A stretch of 57,387 nucleotides of DNA from Chloroflexota bacterium (GTDB taxonomy: Bacteria > Chloroflexota > Anaerolineae > Anaerolineales > Villigracilaceae): the NCBI GenBank assembly GCA_019873735.1, contig JAIOAQ010000019.1, positions 1-57,387 on the forward strand. Direction: 5' to 3'. This document shows, piece by piece, positions 52,633 to 57,387 of this stretch. Under the pieces are notes generated by a model. That model saw only the letters and a program-made list of their open reading frames with translations. It was not told the DNA's origin and did not search any database. Position 1 is the first letter of the stretch. Each line of letters starts with the position of its first letter. The position numbers and the translations under genes were made by a program.

Positions 52633-54030
52633 CTAGGTCAGTTCGGCCATATCCCCTCGTTCAGGATAAGCAACAGAGCACAGGCCGGCATCAACCAGTT
52701 TTGCTTGCAAGGCCAGCGCAGCCGGCGGCTCACCATGAACCAAAAACGCCTGACGAATCTGTTTTTTGGAGGCCAGGGCGTATTTCAGCAGGAAGTCCTG
52801 CCCGGCATGTGCCGAGAGGCCGCCTATGGTCACCACTTCCGCCCGAAGATGATAGGTCTCGCCAAAGATTTTGACGGTCTTCGCCCGCTCGGCCAGGCGG
52901 CGGCCGAGCGTGTCCGGCGCCTGCCAGGAGACGATCAGAATGGTGTTATTGGGATTCTCGATGTTATTTTTCAGGTGATGCAAAATCCGGCCGGTTTCGG
53001 CCATGCCCGATGCCGAGATGATAATCATCGGGTCGGTGCGATTATTCAACAACTTGGATTCTTCCACAGTCCGCACGTAGTTCAACATTCTGAAGTTCAA
53101 AGCCGGGTGTCGCGATTCACTGACAAAGCGGCGCGTCTCGTCATCAAAGTAATCCAGATGCCGCTGGAAAATATCCGAAGCGCTGACCGCCAGAGGGCTA
53201 TCTACGTACACCGGCACAGGCGGCACTTCGCGCCGGTAAATCATCTGATTCAAGTCATAAATCAGTTCCTGTGTGCGCCCAACAGCAAAAGCCGGGATGA
53301 TGACCTTGCCGCCCCTGCGAATCGTCCGATTGAGGGCCTCGCGCAATTCATCATAGGCCTGTTGAGGGTCACGGTGAGGCTTATTGCCATAGGTGGTTTC
53401 CATCACAAGGTAATCCACCTTCTCCGGCAAAACGGGGTCACGCAACAAAGGCAGGTTAAGACGCCCGATATCGCCGGAAAACCATAAGCGCCTGCGTAGC
53501 CCCTTCTCTTCCAGGTCTAACACCACCCCGGCCGAGCCGAGGATATGACCCGCATCCACAAAACGCACCGTCGCCCCTGGCACCGGTTCAAAGGGTTGGT
53601 CATACGGCACCGCCTGAAGCATGCCGGTCACGCGGGCAGCATCTTCCAGGGTATAAAGCGGCTCCAGCGGCGGCTCACCGCGGCGGGCGCGCTTTTTATT
53701 GACGTACATTACATCTGCTTCCTGAATATGCCCCGAATCCAGAAGCATAATGCCGGTCAGGTCGCGGCTGGGCGGGGTACAGAAAATCTTGCCGGTAAAC
53801 CCCTGTTTCACCAGGTTGGGCAGATTGCCGGAGTGATCAATATGTGCATGCGAGAGGACAACCGCATCCACTTCCGCAGGCTGGAAGGGGAAGTTTTGGT
53901 TGCGCGCGTACGTCTCACCTCGGCGCCCCTGAAACAAGCCGCACTCCAACAACAGCCGGGCGCCGTTGATTTCAAGCAAATGCAGCGAGCCGGTTACAGT
54001 CTGGGCTGCGCCGTGAAAATATATTTTCAT
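52633..54030 (-). CDS. MBL-fold beta-CASP ribonuclease-like protein
   Basis: A 465-residue metallo-beta-lactamase/beta-CASP protein. The metal motif HxHxDH is in LSHAHIDHSGNLPNLV near residue 58. MKIYFHGAAQTVTGS at the start and DAGHILGSAGVVLDL near 160 are conserved in the group. The beta-CASP insertion holds KVIIPAFAVGRTQELI near 250 and IISASGMAETGRILHHL near 335, and the end has the SAHAGQDFLLKYAL motif. Such proteins are RNA endo- or exonucleases related to CPSF73 and RNase J. It overlaps the rnd gene by 4 bp, an apparent RNA-processing pair. Confidence 0.93.
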   Translation of the reverse strand: MKIYFHGAAQTVTGSLHLLEINGARLLLECGLFQGRRGETYARNQNFPFQPAEVDAVVLSHAHIDHSGNLPNLVKQGFTGKIFCTPPSRDLTGIMLLDSGHIQEADVMYVNKKRARRGEPPLEPLYTLEDAARVTGMLQAVPYDQPFEPVPGATVRFVDAGHILGSAGVVLDLEEKGLRRRLWFSGDIGRLNLPLLRDPVLPEKVDYLVMETTYGNKPHRDPQQAYDELREALNRTIRRGGKVIIPAFAVGRTQELIYDLNQMIYRREVPPVPVYVDSPLAVSASDIFQRHLDYFDDETRRFVSESRHPALNFRMLNYVRTVEESKLLNNRTDPMIIISASGMAETGRILHHLKNNIENPNNTILIVSWQAPDTLGRRLAERAKTVKIFGETYHLRAEVVTIGGLSAHAGQDFLLKYALASKKQIRQAFLVHGEPPAALALQAKLVDAGLCSVAYPERGDMAELT

Positions 54031-55157
54031 CGCCCGACTCCAAGCACAGATAGAATCTCTTTCCCGAAACGGTGAAAGCGCCAGGGTGAAAGGCGCATCA
54101 CTTCGGCCAGTGCCTCCAGGTCCTGCGGCGGATTCTGTGCCAGCCCTTCGAGATAGCGGCGCGGCAAGACGACATCGGAATCAACGCCCATCTTGCGCGC
54201 AACTTTTTTACGCCACGCCCCCAAGGCACGCAGCCGATTGGACAGAAGCGGGTCGGGCTGGACGGCGGCCGGCATCTGTACAACGGTCATTTCCCGTCCC
54301 TTCTGGATGGCCTGCAAAAGTTCCGCTCCAAAATATTCAGCCTGGCGGGAGGTCAGGCCGGCATTGAGCAGGCCGCGCTTATCATGCGGGGTTTGACAGG
54401 CCAGTTCCACCAGCAAATCGTCGCGAATGATTTTGAAAACCGGACGGTCATAGCGGCAGGCCAAGTCATCGCGTGCCTGTGCCAGGGCACTCAAAACCGT
54501 TCGCTGGCGCGGCGTCAGATGGTATTGCCGGGCCGCCCGCAGCCACAACTTTGAGCGGCCATTTTTGGGTTCCTCCGGTTGGGCAAGCAGAGAAAAATCA
54601 TCGCGCGCCAGCAAGAGCAGGTCTTTTTGCTGCAACTCCGCTTCAAGCAGATCGCGCAAGGCCAGCAGATAGTGCGTATCCAGCCGGGCATAAGTCATCA
54701 ATTCGGCCGGCAGAGGGCGTTGACCCCAATTCGCCTTTTGAAAACGCTTGTCCACCTTCAGGCCAAACTTTTGCCCAAGCAGGGCATCTAATCCCACCTG
54801 CTGATACCCCAAAATGCGGGCGCTTTGCATGGTATCGAAGAGATTAAGCACCTGAAAACCAAAGTCGCGCTTGAGGCCCAGCAAGTCGTATTCGGCTGCG
54901 TGGAAGACCTTTTCAATTTTTGGGTCGGCAAAAATAAAAGCAAGGGGAGATACATCACCCAGCGCCAGCGGATCCACCAGGTAATCTGCTTTTGGCGTGG
55001 AAAATTGAATCAGACACACCCGCTCGCGGTAGGCATACAGGCCATTGGACTCTGTATCCACAGCCAGATGCGGCCAGCGCCTCAACTCCTCTGTCAGGCT
55101 TTGCAAATCCGAAGGCGTGGCTATCCAGTGCGGGTCAGGAAGAGACTCGGAAAACAT
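54027..55157 (-). CDS. rnd: Ribonuclease D
   Basis: A 376-residue 3'-5' exonuclease acting on tRNA precursors and other structured RNA. The DEDDy residues are visible: AVDTESNGLYAY near 35, VFHAAEYDLLGLKRDFG near 90, and TYARLDTHYLLALRDLL near 160. An HRDC domain spans about 210-285 (LTPRQRTVLSALAQARDDLA), with a second one probably at the C-terminus. Length is normal. It overlaps the beta-CASP gene by ATGA, and shares its transcript. Confidence 0.93.
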   Translation of the reverse strand: MFSESLPDPHWIATPSDLQSLTEELRRWPHLAVDTESNGLYAYRERVCLIQFSTPKADYLVDPLALGDVSPLAFIFADPKIEKVFHAAEYDLLGLKRDFGFQVLNLFDTMQSARILGYQQVGLDALLGQKFGLKVDKRFQKANWGQRPLPAELMTYARLDTHYLLALRDLLEAELQQKDLLLLARDDFSLLAQPEEPKNGRSKLWLRAARQYHLTPRQRTVLSALAQARDDLACRYDRPVFKIIRDDLLVELACQTPHDKRGLLNAGLTSRQAEYFGAELLQAIQKGREMTVVQMPAAVQPDPLLSNRLRALGAWRKKVARKMGVDSDVVLPRRYLEGLAQNPPQDLEALAEVMRLSPWRFHRFGKEILSVLGVGR

Positions 55158-55329
55158 AGAAGCATTATAAACGGAAAAACATTCATCCTTTGTAACTACC
55201 TGCCCTTTAAACAGGATGGACAGGATAGGCAGGATAAACCAGAAAGGGAGTAGCCAGAACCATTTCCCGCCCGTTCTGCTTGCCCGTTGAATACCAGGTA
55301 AAGTATGGCTCGATTTTCCTCTCCAGGCA

Positions 55330-55767
55330 TCAGCCCGGACGAGTTTTTTGCATTACCAGCGCGCCCTCGCCATCGTCGTAATAGCGGCTCCAGGTATCTA
55401 TCTTCTGATAGCCTTCCCGTACGTACATCTGGATGGCGGCTTCATTGGAGAGACGCACACACAAGCGAATACGGCTTGTTTTCAGTTGCGCTTCACAGGC
55501 ACGCAGCAAAGCCGCTCCAAAGCCCCGGCGCTGATAGGCTGGCAAGACACCGATGGTCGCAATCCAGGAGATGTCTTCTCTCGGGCGTTCATCTCCGGCC
55601 ACAAAGCCAACCATTTGACCATCTTCAACCGCTTTCAGGCGCACCACATCGGGGAAAGTCAAAACGGCAATCAGGTCAAAAATTGGCCATGCATCTTTGG
55701 GGAAGCAGGCGTGTTCCAAACGGTGCAATGCGTTCAAATCCAGAATAGAGGCGGGCAGGATAAGCAT
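55330..55767 (-). CDS. GNAT family N-acetyltransferase (RimI-like)
   Basis: A 145-residue GNAT. The acetyl-CoA motif is VLPAYQRRGFGAALLRACEA near residue 75-95 (Q/R-x-x-G-x-G/A), followed by LCVRLSNEAAIQMYVREGYQK, the usual motif B. ASILDLNALHRLEHACFP at the N-terminus resembles RimI enzymes that acetylate protein N-termini. The acceptor is unknown. It stands alone between rnd and the slipin gene, 172 bp from rnd. Confidence 0.85.
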   Translation of the reverse strand: MLILPASILDLNALHRLEHACFPKDAWPIFDLIAVLTFPDVVRLKAVEDGQMVGFVAGDERPREDISWIATIGVLPAYQRRGFGAALLRACEAQLKTSRIRLCVRLSNEAAIQMYVREGYQKIDTWSRYYDDGEGALVMQKTRPG

Positions 55768-55777
55768 AACTTAAGGT

Positions 55778-55801
55778 GAGGCCGCTCAATTGAGCGGCCT
55801 C
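55778..55801. terminator. Perfect 24-bp palindrome after the slipin gene
   Basis: GAGGCCGCTCAATTGAGCGGCCTC lies between the slipin stop and the GNAT start on the minus strand. The hairpin could end the nfeD-slipin transcript, but there is no T-run, so an operator is an alternative. Confidence 0.6.
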
Positions 55802-55825
55802 AAAGCACATTTTCAACACAAAGCC

Positions 55826-56725
55826 TTACTTTTCTTCTCGGCCTTTGACAAAATTCTCCAGCATACTGGTGAATTCCATCGGGAAGATATACTTGGTAGA
55901 AGCGCCAGCGCCCAATGCCTTGAGGGTCTCAAAGTATTGCAGCGTCATGGTCTTCTGGTCAATGCTCTTGGCAGTGGCAAAGATCTTTTCCAAAGCCACC
56001 GAGAAGCCTTCGGCACGCAACACTTGCGCCTGCTTTTCACCCTCAGCCTGCAAGATGGCGGCCTGTTTTTGACCTTCTGCCTTCAGGATCGCCGCCTGTT
56101 TCTCGCCTTCGGCAACGTTGATAGCCGCTTCGCGGGTACCGGTCGATTCGGTCACCACCGCGCGGCGGACGCGCTCGGCCGACATCTGACGGTTCATCGC
56201 CTCTTGGACCTCGCGCGGCGGGATAATCTCGCGAATTTCCACGTTGGTCACCTTCACGCCCCAGCGCTCGGTGACCTCGTCCAGGCGGGTGCGCAGCATA
56301 GTGTTGATGTGTTCGCGTTCCGAGAGCACATCGTCCAACGGAATGCCGCCGATGACGGCGCGCAGGGTGGTCGTGGCCATCCCTTGCGCGGCCATCTCAA
56401 AGTTGCTGACCTGTAGCACCGACTCGGCCGGATCGAGCACCTTGTAGTACCAGATGAAGTCAATCGAAATAGGTGCGTTGTCCTTGGTGATCGAGGTCTG
56501 ATGTGGAATCTCGCGCACCTGTTCGCGCAGGTCCACTTTGACCGCCCGGTCAATCACCGGGATGAGCAAAATCAACCCCGGTCCTTTGGTGCCAATGCAG
56601 CGTCCTAATCGAAAGACCACCAGACGCTGATATTCCGGCACAATGCGGATGGCATTGGCAAGGAAAATGACCAGGATAACGGCAATGACTGCCACCAAAC
56701 AAAGTATGGGTGTAAGTGCTTCCAT
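55826..56725 (-). CDS. Slipin (stomatin-type SPFH/band 7 protein)
   Basis: A 299-residue membrane protein. The N-terminal hydrophobic hairpin (LCLVAVIAVILVIFLANAIR) is at 9-28, and the SPFH domain spans about 30-190 (QRLVVFRLGRCIGTKGPGL, EIPHQTSITKDNAPISI). The RAVVTESTGTREAAINVAEG stretch and AEG-rich repeats (GEKQAAILKAEGQKQAAILQ) give a coiled coil to about 245. Slipins form oligomeric rings in membranes. The partner NfeD gene precedes it by 30 bp, the classic slipin-NfeD operon seen in bacteria and archaea. Confidence 0.95.
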   Translation of the reverse strand: MEALTPILCLVAVIAVILVIFLANAIRIVPEYQRLVVFRLGRCIGTKGPGLILLIPVIDRAVKVDLREQVREIPHQTSITKDNAPISIDFIWYYKVLDPAESVLQVSNFEMAAQGMATTTLRAVIGGIPLDDVLSEREHINTMLRTRLDEVTERWGVKVTNVEIREIIPPREVQEAMNRQMSAERVRRAVVTESTGTREAAINVAEGEKQAAILKAEGQKQAAILQAEGEKQAQVLRAEGFSVALEKIFATAKSIDQKTMTLQYFETLKALGAGASTKYIFPMEFTSMLENFVKGREEK

Positions 56726-56755
56726 AAATTCTCTCCTTATCTGAAACGGACATGA

Positions 56756-57361
56756 TTATTTCTCAGACGGTTCATCGTCTGAAACGACCAAGAGAACAAA
56801 GCCCTGACGTTCCACAACGCGCACGCGGCTGCCGGCTCGAATGGGCTTAACGCTGCGGGCAGACCACAATTCGCCGGCTACCTGCACCGATCCCTCTTCG
56901 TGAATGTACGTCTTGGCTTCGCCAATTTGCCCAATCAACGCGTCCAGCGCGTGGTGCGGACGCATTTGATGGGCCTCTAATGACTTGTTGATCATCAGCC
57001 ACATCGAACCGGCTGAAAGCACCGAGACAATCGCGGCCAAGATGGGGTTGACCAACGGCTTCCAGCCATCCGTGAACAGGAATGCCGAACCGCCCATCAG
57101 GCCGAGAATGGAAAGCGCCAAGACCAATTGTCGCCGCCTGGCACGAATGGCGTAGAAATACAACAGGACTGCCAGCAGAAGTACAATCAAGGCCCAAACG
57201 TTAACCCCCAGGTTGTAAGCGCCATAGGCAGCCAGCGCCACCAGAAAGAGCGCGCCGACCTCCAACATCCCCGTTCCCGGGGAGACCAGCGCCAGTGCAG
57301 CCAGAAAAATACCCAACACCAGCAAAACATAAGAGACGTTAGGATCCAGCAGGATATTCAT
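56756..57361 (-). CDS. NfeD family membrane protein
   Basis: A 201-residue NfeD protein of the short type, without the N-terminal ClpP-like protease part. Four or five TM segments span 8-130 (VSYVLLVLGIFLAALALVSPG, ALIVLLLAVLLYFYAIRA). A C-terminal OB-fold follows near 135-195 (LIGQIGEAKTYIHEEGSVQV, GSRVRVVERQGFVLLV). It partners the slipin made by the next gene. The first 25 bp upstream are in the window and include GGAAAGAAAA, so the start is clear. Confidence 0.93.
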   Translation of the reverse strand: MNILLDPNVSYVLLVLGIFLAALALVSPGTGMLEVGALFLVALAAYGAYNLGVNVWALIVLLLAVLLYFYAIRARRRQLVLALSILGLMGGSAFLFTDGWKPLVNPILAAIVSVLSAGSMWLMINKSLEAHQMRPHHALDALIGQIGEAKTYIHEEGSVQVAGELWSARSVKPIRAGSRVRVVERQGFVLLVVSDDEPSEK

Positions 57362-57387
57362 TTTCTTCCTTTCGTGGCAACGTCAAA

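Overview
The window looks like a chromosomal segment of an Anaerolineae-type Chloroflexota. This rests on protein character only: proline/threonine-rich 'PTPTPTP' linkers, a RodZ-like HTH protein, many small ECF-type units, and moderately high GC. There is no rRNA or tRNA, so the placement is an inference. Most genes lie on the minus strand in short, tightly overlapping operons (ATGA/GTGA junctions).

Layout. 1-16 kb is housekeeping: an ECF sigma/anti-sigma pair, DUF3054-lysS, greA, a PIG-L deacetylase, a GDPD-threonine dehydratase-GH3 operon, an AAA+ ATPase, a GT2 gene, a second sigma-degV-membrane protein operon, and recX-rny preceded by a structured RNA with a terminator. 16.3-28.9 kb is accessory and the most interesting part. 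It holds a radical SAM/SPASM enzyme whose own N-terminus carries tandem Asp-Cys-Ala-Cys-Ala motifs. Next come four different P-loop NTPases (one with a large TPR-like tail, one fused to an OmpR/PhoB-type winged helix), a two-TM membrane protein with a long helical cytoplasmic tail, and a divergent TM-coiled-coil-TM protein. The control regions of this NTPase locus share direct repeats of TTGTGAGAT spaced exactly 11 bp, the geometry expected for a PhoB/OmpR-type winged helix. I propose a self-regulated, membrane-linked multi-NTPase system, possibly a conflict or defence system; its function is unknown.

28.9-43 kb mixes metabolism and repair: a quinate-dehydrogenase-like protein, MBL hydrolase, MFS, esterase, Tag glycosylase, DinB, a PIN/RHH toxin-antitoxin pair, M24 peptidase, an SDR, lon-folC, DUF503, panE and another SDR. 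43-57 kb holds murJ, a TPR-like membrane protein, a CopD-like protein, a GT39 transferase, rimO, a double-HTH RodZ-like protein, rplI, a beta-CASP nuclease overlapping rnd, a GNAT and an nfeD-slipin pair.

A family of about 122-bp non-autonomous inverted-repeat elements (MITE-like) is scattered through the intergenic regions: eight copies or remnants, several flanked by 8-bp target duplications. One copy provides the stop codon of an SDR gene, and one sits directly against a regulatory repeat of the NTPase locus.
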